Of a stretch of DNA of 45,011 nucleotides, positions 17,405 through 25,439 are shown piece by piece (position 1 is the first letter of the stretch; every line of letters begins with the position of its first letter). Both the position numbers and the translations under genes were made by a program. Source of the DNA: Balneolaceae bacterium (GTDB lineage: Bacteria > Bacteroidota > Rhodothermia > Balneolales > Cyclonatronaceae). The notes beneath the pieces are model-generated. The model searched no databases. It had not been told where the DNA came from and saw only the letters and a list, made by a program, of their open reading frames with translations. The stretch is taken from positions 1 to 45,011 of the forward strand of contig RECM01000062.1 in NCBI GenBank assembly GCA_007694035.1. Reading direction: 5' to 3'.

Positions 17405-18352
17405 GTGCTTTTGAAGACCAGGAAATTTGATCTGAGCAGGCAGGCCATCACCATAAGCCTGGTGGTTTCCTTTGTCTCGTTCATGGCAAAAGCAGCCGGA
17501 TATCTGCTTACGGGCTCCAATGCGGTGCTCTCAGATCTCGCCGAATCGGTTGTACATCTTTTTGCTGTCTCCTTTGCCATGTACGGGGTGTACCTGCGCG
17601 GTAAACCCGCCGACGAAAAACACCGCTACGGCCACGAACGGATCAGTCTGCTAACGATAGGCGCCGAGGGTATAGTTATTGTTCTTGCAGGACTTACCAT
17701 CATCTATCATTCGGTCAAAAACCTCATTTTTGGCCTGGAGATCACGCACATTTTCGAGGGCATACTGTTCATGAGCGCTGCTGCACTGATCAACCTCGCC
17801 CTGGGGCTTTACCTGGTCCGCACCGGTAAAAAAGAGCGAAACATGATCGTGTACAGTAATGGCAAACATACCCTGACCGATGTATACACCAGCGGCGGTG
17901 TTGTGTTAACCCTTCTGCTCATCTCCCTTACCGGGTGGGTAATACTCGATGCCATTGTAGCCGTCGGAGTTGCCATTTTCATCATGTATGAAGGCAAAAA
18001 GCTGGTCAGTTATTCACTCGATGGGATCATGGACAGCGTTGACCCGGAAGTGGATCACATCATCCGGAAAGTTCTTGAGGGAGAAAAACCCGGGCATGTA
18101 AGAGACTGGCACAACCTCAGGCACCGTACAACCGGTAATGTAACGTGGATCGAGTTCCACCTGCTTTTTGACAAGGATATTGACCTGCAGACCGCACATG
18201 ATGAAGCTACCGAGCTTGAAAAATCGCTGATGAGTGCCATTCATGGGGATGTGATCGTAACCATCCACCTTGAGCCGGAACAGACACACGCCAAATCGCA
18301 TCAGGTTTTGAAGGGAATCAAGGGCAATTCTGACCTGGAAAACTATTTCTGA
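17405..18352 (+). CDS. cation diffusion facilitator (CDF) family transporter
   Basis: A 315-residue polytopic protein with about six membrane helices and a C-terminal cytoplasmic metal-sensing domain (about 210-300, ending in a ferredoxin-like HGDVIVTIHLEPEQTH). Helix 2 carries the metal ligand motif in SDLAESVVHLFAV, and helix 5 the equivalent in LDAIVAVGVAIFIMYEG. KHRYGHERISLLT between helices 2 and 3 is a family hallmark. It exports divalent cations (Zn, Fe, Mn or Co) by proton antiport; the metal is not predictable. The start is GTG 17405. It is probably transcribed from its own promoter, and a UspA-like gene follows 122 bases later. Confidence 0.92.
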   Translation: MLLKTRKFDLSRQAITISLVVSFVSFMAKAAGYLLTGSNAVLSDLAESVVHLFAVSFAMYGVYLRGKPADEKHRYGHERISLLTIGAEGIVIVLAGLTIIYHSVKNLIFGLEITHIFEGILFMSAAALINLALGLYLVRTGKKERNMIVYSNGKHTLTDVYTSGGVVLTLLLISLTGWVILDAIVAVGVAIFIMYEGKKLVSYSLDGIMDSVDPEVDHIIRKVLEGEKPGHVRDWHNLRHRTTGNVTWIEFHLLFDKDIDLQTAHDEATELEKSLMSAIHGDVIVTIHLEPEQTHAKSHQVLKGIKGNSDLENYF

Positions 18353-18474
18353 TAACCCTTTCATTTCATGCACTGCGGCTGCACGCAGTAACAGTTTTTA
18401 ACATTGTATTATGGTAAATTAGACATTATCATCAACACTAATCCGAAACCTGAAAAGCCCAACTGAATTCTGCA

Positions 18475-18909
18475 ATGGAATTACCCAAGCGCTGGATGCT
18501 TGCCACCGATGGATCAAAATATGCGAACCTGTCTGTTGAATATGCAGCACAGTTATACAAATTTATGGATCCCAAGCCGGATGTGCTTATAATCAACGTG
18601 ATACCCGAGCCCGGTAAATCATCGGGCGACGAAACGGATATAGCTGTTATAAAAGAGAAAGAGCGGGGAAAGCAGATTCTGCGCGAAGCGGTGCAGCGTT
18701 TTATCGATGCCAGCGGAAGTGCTGAAACGGTTCGCACCATGGTGGCCATGGGTGAATCAAGGGAGGTTATTGTAAAGATCGCCGAGGGCAACAAAACAGA
18801 CCACATCATAATGGGTGGGGCCGACTTCCGGTGGACCGACGTGATTTCGGGCGGTGTGAGCAACTATGTACTGCACCATGCCAAATGCCTGGTTACCCTG
18901 ATTAAATAA
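18475..18909 (+). CDS. universal stress protein (UspA) domain protein with altered nucleotide motif
   Basis: A 144-residue single UspA domain. The N-terminal RWMLATDGSKYANLSVEYA, the middle LIINVIPEP, and the C-terminal HIIMGGADFRW followed by YVLHHAKCLVTLIK fit the family. ATP-binding Usp proteins carry G-x2-G-x9-G-[S/T]. Here the set reads G114-x2-D117-x9-G127-V128, so two of the four positions are changed and the protein is more likely of the non-ATP (UspA-like) type. Role: probably stress or metabolic-state sensing; the partner is unknown. It ends just before an 18-bp tandem repeat and is convergent with the sugar nucleotidyltransferase. Confidence 0.9.
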   Translation: MELPKRWMLATDGSKYANLSVEYAAQLYKFMDPKPDVLIINVIPEPGKSSGDETDIAVIKEKERGKQILREAVQRFIDASGSAETVRTMVAMGESREVIVKIAEGNKTDHIIMGGADFRWTDVISGGVSNYVLHHAKCLVTLIK

Positions 18910-18948
18910 CCGGGTCTTATTACTAAAAGCAGTGCCTTACAACAAAAC

Positions 18949-19002
18949 CGGACCTTTTTATATCAACGGACCTTATTACATCAACGGACCTTATTACATC
19001 AA
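18949..19002. repeat. 18-bp tandem repeat, three units
   Basis: Units at 18949-18966, 18967-18984 and 18985-19002. The last two are identical (cggaccttattacatcaa) and the first differs at three bases. The tract sits between two convergent gene ends (usp stop 18909; nucleotidyltransferase stop 19070). No stem-forming ability was seen, so it is not an obvious terminator. Confidence 0.85.
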
Positions 19003-19069
19003 CAGGAGCCTTTGTTTATAAGCCTTCAGGGCGGCAATACACAGCTCTCTGCCTGCTGCCGGGAACCGC

Positions 19070-20065
19070 TCACCCCTCGATTTCGGAATGATCGCCAAGG
19101 TGGGTGGTCCCCTTGAATCCCTTTACCCGGGCGAAGCTTCCGATCGATGAGTTTTTCAGGTCGGAACCCGTGATATGTGCATTGTCCTGAACAATGGTGT
19201 ACGCCAGTGTGCTGTTATACACTTCGGTTCCCTTTTCCAGGCTTACATGCGGGCCGACACGGCTGTTTTTAACAACCACACCCTTCGGTATGAAAACCGG
19301 CTCTGTGATTTCCGATCCTGTTACATCACCAAGCACCTGATGCTTTTCTTTTTCCAGAATAACACTGGTAGTACCAAGCCATGCAGGGATGGTGCCGCAG
19401 TCGAGCCATTCATCGACGGTTGCAGCCTTGAACACCTGGCCTGCTTTCAGCAGGCGGTCGATGGCATCGGTAAGCTGGTACTCTTTTCCATGCCCGGTCA
19501 CTTTGTTATCTAGCAGGTATTTGATTTCGGAGCGAAGGGCGGCGCCGTCCCTGAAATAATAGACCCCGATAATGGCCAGTTTTGATACCGGCCGGCTCGG
19601 TTTTTCGATGAAGCCGGTGATCTTGTCCCCTTCATGCAGGGCAACGCCAAACCGGGACGGATCTTCGACCTCCTTAAGCCAGATCACGCTGTCGGCGTCA
19701 TCCACGGTAACCTTTCCGGTGGTGTCGAACAGGGTATCGGCGAAAACGACGATGATCTCGCCCTCCATATACTGCTCGGCACAATAGACAGCGTGGGCGG
19801 TACCCAGGGCTTCATCCTGCCGGGTGAAAACGGCTTTCGCATTATTGCGTTCGGCCATATCGGCCAGTTTTTTCTTTATTTCGTCCCCGAAATCGCCAAG
19901 TACGAATACGATCTCATCAATGGTACGGTCGAGCGTTTTTGAAAATGTCTGGATAATACGTTCAACGATCATGGTGCCCGCCACAGGTAGCAGCGGTTTT
20001 GGGGTGGTATTGGAGTGGGGGCGAAGGCGGGTACCACGTCCCGCCATGGGAATAATTAATTTCAT
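19070..20065 (-). CDS. sugar-phosphate nucleotidyltransferase with left-handed beta-helix tail
   Basis: A 331-residue protein. The N-terminal Rossmann-like domain begins with the NTP-binding signature MAGRGTRLRPHSNTTPKPLL (residues 7-26) and continues with GTAHAVYCA and the metal-binding Asp in IIVVFADTLFD. KITGFIEKPS and EWLDCGTIPAW are sugar-binding landmarks. The C-terminal region (about 235-331) has hexapeptide-like repeats of a left-handed beta-helix. It makes an NDP- or dTDP-sugar from a sugar 1-phosphate; sequence does not fix the nucleotide or sugar. Glucose 1-phosphate would link it to glycogen or cell-wall metabolism. A divergent promoter region is shared with the Mur ligase. Confidence 0.88.
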   Translation of the reverse strand: MKLIIPMAGRGTRLRPHSNTTPKPLLPVAGTMIVERIIQTFSKTLDRTIDEIVFVLGDFGDEIKKKLADMAERNNAKAVFTRQDEALGTAHAVYCAEQYMEGEIIVVFADTLFDTTGKVTVDDADSVIWLKEVEDPSRFGVALHEGDKITGFIEKPSRPVSKLAIIGVYYFRDGAALRSEIKYLLDNKVTGHGKEYQLTDAIDRLLKAGQVFKAATVDEWLDCGTIPAWLGTTSVILEKEKHQVLGDVTGSEITEPVFIPKGVVVKNSRVGPHVSLEKGTEVYNSTLAYTIVQDNAHITGSDLKNSSIGSFARVKGFKGTTHLGDHSEIEG

Positions 20066-20096
20066 CGGCCTCTGTATTCGCTGATTGCAATTTATT

Positions 20097-20130
20097 TCTG
20101 TGCCAAAGATAGGAGAACTTGCTATTTTTG
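20097..20130 (+). promoter_or_regulatory. candidate promoter of the membrane Mur ligase gene, interleaved with the divergent one
   Basis: On the plus strand, TCTG (20097-20100), 22 bases, then TATTTTTG (20123-20130) match the same consensus. The boxes of the two opposite promoters interleave over about 40 bases, so only one polymerase could bind at a time. Confidence 0.4.
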
Positions 20131-20135
20131 TCAGA
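20104..20135 (-). promoter_or_regulatory. candidate promoter of the nucleotidyltransferase gene
   Basis: On the minus strand, TCTG (20135-20132), 20 bases, then TATCTTTG (20111-20104) fit TTTG-N19-21-TAnnTTTG with one mismatch. It lies 39 bases upstream of the ATG at 20065. Confidence 0.45.
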
Positions 20136-20210
20136 TTAATTACACCGGATTTCCATTCCCCGGCGGAGTGCTAACAGTAACTGCTATACGGCGAAACAGT
20201 TTCCAACCAT

Positions 20211-21848
20211 TTGAAGGCATACTACACAGGCATCGAACTGCTCATATATATCATCGCCCTGGCGATAATGTGGCACTCCTGGTTCAGGGCACGCTATTTC
20301 TTCCAGGTATTACAGCAGAACGGCTATCACATCAACGAATACGCGGGCTGGCTTCGCAGGAACTGGGCAGGCAAGCTGATCGGCAATGCCCATGCCATCA
20401 TCATCCCCATTTTTCTGATCGAAATGTTCGGCAACAAGCTCACCATGACGTCGATCACGATCATCCTGTTCCTGTTTGTGAGCTTCCTTTTCCTGCCCGG
20501 CCGGCGGGAGTATACGGGTCTGCAGAAAAAGCCGGTGGTTTTTACCCCAAGAATGATCCGCCTGGCCATTCCGGTAGCCCTTTTATATCTGTTTTTTCCC
20601 TGGCTGGGTTATACTCAGGCAATGCGGATGGCCTTTCCGACACCCGATGCGCTGATCATCACGTTCAGCTTTATCCTCGCCGACCTGCTCATCCCCTTCT
20701 ATATCCTGCTGGCATCCATACTGATGCACCCGGTCGAGAAATTCATACAGGACGGGTTCAAGAAGCGGGCACGGAGGAAAATCCGGTCGATGCCTGATCT
20801 GAAAGTGGTTGCCATTACCGGCAGTTATGGCAAAACCTCCACCAAGTTCATCATCAAAACCCTGCTGGAGGAACGGTTTAATGTCTGTTTTACCCCGGGC
20901 AGTTACAATACTCCCATGGGAATCTGCAAGGTGATCAACAACGACCTGAACGCGCAGCACCAGGTGCTGGTACTCGAGATGGGGGCCCGCTATGAGGGCA
21001 ATATCGACGAATTGTGCGAAATCGCCCGACCGGATGTGGCCATAGTGACCAATGTGGGCAAGGCACATCTGGAGACCTTCGGCAGCGTGGAGGCTATCGC
21101 CCGGACGAAGGGCGCCCTTGTACGGCACCTGAAACCTGGCGGAACCGCCATACTGAACGGGGATGACCCCCTGGTGGCCGCAATGGCCGGTCGCACCGAC
21201 ATCACTACGATTACGGCCGGCATCGGAAACGGGGATTTCCGGGCATCAGACATCTCCTATGACGAAAGCGGATGCCGGTTTACCGTACATCTGCCCGAAG
21301 GTGAAACCATGGAGGTAACCACTGCGCTGCTTGGCATCCACAATGTGCAGAACATGCTGCTTGGCATCGCCGCCGGTACGTCGTTCGGGCTGAGACCGGG
21401 AACAATACAGGTCGCCGCCCGGCGGGTTGAACCGGTGGAACACCGCCTCGAACTGAAGCGGGCCAACGGGCTGCTGATAATCGACGACGCGTTCAACTCA
21501 AACCCGGTGGGCGCGCGTAACGCGGTCGACGTGCTTTCCCGTTTTAAAACCGGCAGGCGGGTGATCATCACCCCCGGCATGGTGGAGCTCGGTGAACTCG
21601 AAGAGGCCGAAAACCGTGAATTCGGCCGGCATATCGGACGGGCCGGGCTCGACCTGGTGATTCTGGTAGGCGGGCTGCGATCAAAACCCATCATTGATGG
21701 CATCCGCGAATCGGGGTATCCCGAAGATCAGGTACGCATTGCGGCAACACTTTTTGAGGCCCGCGAAATCCTGGCCGGCTACGCCAGGGATGGGGATGTG
21801 GTACTCTATGAAAACGACCTGCCCGATATCTACGATGAAAAGGCTTAA
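20211..21848 (+). CDS. Mur ligase family (MurF-like) protein with N-terminal membrane domain
   Basis: A 545-residue protein. Residues 1-175 hold about five membrane helices (near 8-25, 58-72, 79-96, 116-133, 147-171). A basic stretch follows (FKKRARRKIRS), then a Mur ligase core from about residue 197. The core has the ATP loop VVAITGSYGKTST (199-211), VLEMGARYEGNIDELCEIA, the catalytic-lysine region TNVGKAHLETFGS, LNGDDPLVAAMA, and the C-terminal IIDDAFNSNPVGARNAVDVL. It closely resembles MurF, which adds D-Ala-D-Ala to UDP-MurNAc-tripeptide. The membrane module is not part of ordinary MurF, so the substrate may be lipid-linked or different. The start is TTG 20211. It is convergent with the LolC/E permease; the gap is 31 bases. 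Confidence 0.85.
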   Translation: MKAYYTGIELLIYIIALAIMWHSWFRARYFFQVLQQNGYHINEYAGWLRRNWAGKLIGNAHAIIIPIFLIEMFGNKLTMTSITIILFLFVSFLFLPGRREYTGLQKKPVVFTPRMIRLAIPVALLYLFFPWLGYTQAMRMAFPTPDALIITFSFILADLLIPFYILLASILMHPVEKFIQDGFKKRARRKIRSMPDLKVVAITGSYGKTSTKFIIKTLLEERFNVCFTPGSYNTPMGICKVINNDLNAQHQVLVLEMGARYEGNIDELCEIARPDVAIVTNVGKAHLETFGSVEAIARTKGALVRHLKPGGTAILNGDDPLVAAMAGRTDITTITAGIGNGDFRASDISYDESGCRFTVHLPEGETMEVTTALLGIHNVQNMLLGIAAGTSFGLRPGTIQVAARRVEPVEHRLELKRANGLLIIDDAFNSNPVGARNAVDVLSRFKTGRRVIITPGMVELGELEEAENREFGRHIGRAGLDLVILVGGLRSKPIIDGIRESGYPEDQVRIAATLFEAREILAGYARDGDVVLYENDLPDIYDEKA

Positions 21849-21879
21849 CCTGCGGGAGCTATGACCGGAAGCATCCCGG

Positions 21880-23112
21880 TTACTCGTACCTGAGTGATTC
21901 GGCGGGCTGGATTTTTGATGCCCGCACGGCCGGGTACCAGCTGGCCAGGATGCACAACAACAGGCTCCCCCCGATTATCATAAACAGGTCCGACCAGATG
22001 AACACCACGGGGTAGGCATCAATGATGAACGATTCCGAGCCCGCCAGTTTGATCAGTCCGTACTCTTTCTGCAGCCAGCTTATAAACAGGCCAAGCGCGC
22101 CGCCCAGCCCGCATCCTATGAGGCCCACATAGATGCCCTGACGCAGGAAGACCGCCTTTATATCCGATTTTTTGAACCCGTACGACATCAGCAGACCGAT
22201 ATCGCGGGTTTTCTGGATCACGATCATGGTGAGTGAACCAACAATATTCAGCACGGCCACCAGCACGATAAGCATCAGGATGAAATAGGCTGCCCACTTT
22301 TCCAGGTTCATCACATCATAGAGCGGTTTCTGCAGGTCGTACCAGGTTTTAACTTCAAAATCCGGTCCCAGTGCGGCCTGAAGTTCGCCTTTTACCGCAT
22401 CAGCCCTGTCGTGATTATTCAGCTTGATGTCGATCCCGCTTACGGCATTCCGCGTGTTAAATATGCGCTGGGCAGCTTCCAGCTCAATGAAAACGAGCGA
22501 GCCTTCGAACACTTTATCCATCGAAAATGCACCTCGAACATTGAAATTGTAGGTTCTCGGTGCTGTGAACTGTGTGAGCGAGCGCTGAATGGCCTGCGCG
22601 CTGAGCAGGCTCACATCGTCGCCAACGGTAACCCTGAGCTGATTGGCCAGCTTCTCGCCGATCAACATGCCCGGCCGGCGGTCGCTCACCCCGAGGCTGA
22701 AACGCCCGCTGGTGAGGTTACGGCCCAGATCGACCATCTGGGCGTGAACATCCGGATCCACACCACGCACAACAACTACCTTGTAATTGCCCCCACGATG
22801 GGCCATCAGTGATTTACCCTCAACGTAGGGGCTTATCAGCGCGATTTCCGGATTGCCTTCCAGTATTTCCGCCAGCCTGCCGTCGGGCGTAAATGTGGTC
22901 TCTACGGCCGATTCAATGCGTATATCGGGGTCGTAGGCCAGTAGCATATCTTTCATCAGGTCGAAAAAGCCATTGAATACCGACAATACGATAATCAGCA
23001 TGGCTGTGCCGATGGTGACCCCGGTAATACTGATAAGGGTCAGCGTTGATATAAGCGTTATTTTCTTTCTGGAGAACAGATAACGCCGGGCTATGAGGTT
23101 TTTTGCGTTCAC
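21880..23112 (-). CDS. LolC/LolE-type FtsX-family ABC transporter permease
   Basis: A 410-residue permease from GTG 23112. It starts with the typical NAKNLIARRYLFSRKK, followed by a first membrane helix (TGVTIGTAMLIIVLSVFNGF). A large periplasmic MacB-core domain follows (about 65-275). Three helices end the protein (AAYFILMLIVLVAVLNIVGS; GIYVGLIGCGLGGALGLFIS; LFMIIGGSLLLCILAS). The C-terminus YPAVRASKIQPAESLRYE is the FtsX-domain hallmark. The frame is open to 23217, but those 35 residues lie in the intergenic promoter space and do not resemble the family. LolC/E extracts lipoproteins from the inner membrane for LolA. The ATPase LolD is not in the window. Confidence 0.88.
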   Translation of the reverse strand: MNAKNLIARRYLFSRKKITLISTLTLISITGVTIGTAMLIIVLSVFNGFFDLMKDMLLAYDPDIRIESAVETTFTPDGRLAEILEGNPEIALISPYVEGKSLMAHRGGNYKVVVVRGVDPDVHAQMVDLGRNLTSGRFSLGVSDRRPGMLIGEKLANQLRVTVGDDVSLLSAQAIQRSLTQFTAPRTYNFNVRGAFSMDKVFEGSLVFIELEAAQRIFNTRNAVSGIDIKLNNHDRADAVKGELQAALGPDFEVKTWYDLQKPLYDVMNLEKWAAYFILMLIVLVAVLNIVGSLTMIVIQKTRDIGLLMSYGFKKSDIKAVFLRQGIYVGLIGCGLGGALGLFISWLQKEYGLIKLAGSESFIIDAYPVVFIWSDLFMIIGGSLLLCILASWYPAVRASKIQPAESLRYE

Positions 23113-23154
23113 GCCTGAATATACGGTGATCGCATGATATGCCGGGTGCATCAT

Positions 23155-23188
23155 TTTGTCATATCTCGCAAAAAATTCCTTATTTTCA
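23155..23188 (+). promoter_or_regulatory. weak candidate promoter for glgB
   Basis: TTTG at 23155-23158, 22 bases, then TATTTTCA at 23181-23188 (two mismatches to TAnnTTTG). It lies in the 107-bp gap between the divergent permease (GTG 23112) and glgB (TTG 23220). Confidence 0.3.
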
Positions 23189-23219
23189 AACAAATTCCAT
23201 AATAAATCAGGGATCACTT

Positions 23220-25415
23220 TTGGGAAAACTAACTTTAAACAAACAAGAGCTAAAAGCCCTTGTTGAGGGGTATCACGGAGATGTTTTTTCTGTGCTGGGT
23301 ATACACCGGGTAGTTAATAAAAAACAGGAAATGCTGCTGGTAAGAACACTGCAACCCGATGCAAAAGCCGTTACAGTTCTCGACTCAACAAACAAGCGCA
23401 CACCACTGAACCAGATCGAAGGCACATCTGTGTTCGAGGTTCTGCTGGAAACGGGTGCTGATCTGAACGACTATACGCTTGAAGTTGAATATAACGACGG
23501 TTCTAGCCACATAATCCGGGATCCATACAGTTTTCCGCCACTGATCAGCGATTACGACCTTCAGCTGTGGGGGGAAGGCAATCACACAAAAGCCTATGAA
23601 TTCATGGGTGCTCACATGAGGGAACTGAACGGAATAAGGGGCGTGCATTTTGTGGTTGCTGCCCCATCGGCGGCACGGGTAAGCGTGGTAGGCGGTTTCA
23701 ACAACTGGGACGGCCGCCGCCATGTTATGCGCAAATATGTGGACCAGGGCATCTGGGAGATATTCATTCCCGGTCTTGAAGAAGGAACCCAATATAAGTA
23801 TGAAATCAAGCCCCACGGTTTTGGTCCGCCGTTCCTGAAGTCGGATCCGTACGGATTTTACTACGAAAAAAGGCCGAAAACAGCTTCAATAATCAAAAAT
23901 ATTGACACATTCGCCTGGACAGACGAAGACTGGATGAAAAGGCGTTCACCGGGCCGCGACAAACCGGTTTCGGTGTATGAGCTGCACCTGGGTTCCTGGA
24001 AACGTCATATCAAGGACAATTCATATTATACTTACCGTGAACTGGCCGAACACCTCATCCCCTATGTAACCGATCTGGGATATACACATATTGAACTGCT
24101 GCCGATAGCCGAACACCCTTATGATCCCTCGTGGGGATACCAGATTACCGGTTATTTTGCACCGACCAGCCGGTTTGGCGAACCGGAAGATTTCATGTTC
24201 TTCGTAAACGAGTGCCACAAAAACGATCTCGGGGTCTTAATCGACTGGGTGCCTGCCCATTTCACGAAAGATGACCATGGCCTCAGGGAATTTGATGGCA
24301 CCCACCTGTATGAGCATGCCGATCCCAGGCAGGGTGAGCACAGGGACTGGGGAACCAAAATTTTCAATTTCGGGCGTGTAGAGGTAAAAAACTTTCTGCT
24401 GTCAAACGCGCTCTTCTGGCTCGAAAAGTACCATATCGATGGCCTGAGGGTCGATGCCGTGGCCTCCATGCTCTACCTGGATTACAGCCGGGAACCCGGC
24501 GACTGGATACCCAATAAATTCGGCGGGCGCGAGAATCTGGAAGCTATCGAGTTCCTGAAGAAGTTTAATGAGGTGGCCCATAAAGAGTTTCCCGGGGTGG
24601 TTACCTTTGCCGAGGAATCCACATCCTGGCCCATGGTTTCGCATCCAACCTACCTGGGCGGGCTGGGCTTCGACTACAAGTGGAATATGGGCTGGATGAA
24701 CGACACGCTCAAGTACATCGAAGTGGATCCCCTCTACCGCAAATACCACCATAATCAGCTTACCTTTTCCCTGATTTACGCTTTTTCCGAAAATTTCATT
24801 CTTCCCTTCTCGCACGACGAGGTTGTACATCTCAAAAAATCGATGCTTTCGAAGATGCCGGGCGACAACTGGCAGAAATTTGCCAATCTCAGGCTGCTGA
24901 TGGGCTATCAGTACTGCCATCCCGGTAAAAAGCTTCTGTTCATGGGCAGCGAGTTCGGGCAGTGGAGCGAGTGGAACTGTGAACAGGAGCTCGACTGGCC
25001 TTTACTGCAATTTGAGACCCATCAGGGCATAAAAAAGACGGTACAGACCCTGAACCAGGTCTACAAATCCGAAAAAGCGCTGTATCAGCTCGACTTTGAC
25101 TGGAACGGTTTCAAATGGCTCGATTTTTCGGATGTAGACCAGAGTGTGATTTCATTTCTCCGGTTCTCTGAAAACCGCGATGATTTTGTAATCTGTGCAT
25201 TCAACTTTACGCCCCGCACTCACCATGATTACATTTTCGGTGTGCCCCGGCACGGCAGTTACAAAGAGATATTCAACAGCGATGATTCCCGTTTCGGCGG
25301 CAGTGGTGTTGTGAATACCGATTTACATTCAACAGAAGGTGAGTGGCACGGTGAACCGGCCCATATTTCTTTGAGTTTGCCTCCACTGGGCTGCATCATT
25401 ATTAAACCTCAATAA
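23220..25415 (+). CDS. glgB: 1,4-alpha-glucan branching enzyme
   Basis: A 731-residue GH13 enzyme with an N-terminal helical/beta module, a CBM48-type domain (about 110-215), the barrel and a C-terminal beta domain. Catalytic residues are visible: Asp in DGLRVDAVASMLY (about 411), Glu in TFAEESTSWP (about 464) and Asp in FSHDEVVH (about 532). Other signatures are SVYELHLGSW, ELLPIAEHPYDPSWGYQ and GDNWQKFANLR. It forms alpha-1,6 branches in glycogen. I chose TTG 23220, with caggga 6-7 bases upstream and LGKLTLNKQELKALV as the family-like start; ATG 23139 in the same frame would add 27 atypical residues. malQ follows after 24 bases. Confidence 0.96.
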   Translation: MGKLTLNKQELKALVEGYHGDVFSVLGIHRVVNKKQEMLLVRTLQPDAKAVTVLDSTNKRTPLNQIEGTSVFEVLLETGADLNDYTLEVEYNDGSSHIIRDPYSFPPLISDYDLQLWGEGNHTKAYEFMGAHMRELNGIRGVHFVVAAPSAARVSVVGGFNNWDGRRHVMRKYVDQGIWEIFIPGLEEGTQYKYEIKPHGFGPPFLKSDPYGFYYEKRPKTASIIKNIDTFAWTDEDWMKRRSPGRDKPVSVYELHLGSWKRHIKDNSYYTYRELAEHLIPYVTDLGYTHIELLPIAEHPYDPSWGYQITGYFAPTSRFGEPEDFMFFVNECHKNDLGVLIDWVPAHFTKDDHGLREFDGTHLYEHADPRQGEHRDWGTKIFNFGRVEVKNFLLSNALFWLEKYHIDGLRVDAVASMLYLDYSREPGDWIPNKFGGRENLEAIEFLKKFNEVAHKEFPGVVTFAEESTSWPMVSHPTYLGGLGFDYKWNMGWMNDTLKYIEVDPLYRKYHHNQLTFSLIYAFSENFILPFSHDEVVHLKKSMLSKMPGDNWQKFANLRLLMGYQYCHPGKKLLFMGSEFGQWSEWNCEQELDWPLLQFETHQGIKKTVQTLNQVYKSEKALYQLDFDWNGFKWLDFSDVDQSVISFLRFSENRDDFVICAFNFTPRTHHDYIFGVPRHGSYKEIFNSDDSRFGGSGVVNTDLHSTEGEWHGEPAHISLSLPPLGCIIIKPQ

Positions 25416-25439
25416 CAGAATAATTCTAGCTGTACATAC

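Noticed and set aside
23113-23217. N-terminal extension of the LolC/E permease to 23217 and of GlgB back to 23139
   Set aside because: Both extensions overlap each other across the divergent gap and lack family similarity; starts GTG 23112 and TTG 23220 leave a normal promoter space.
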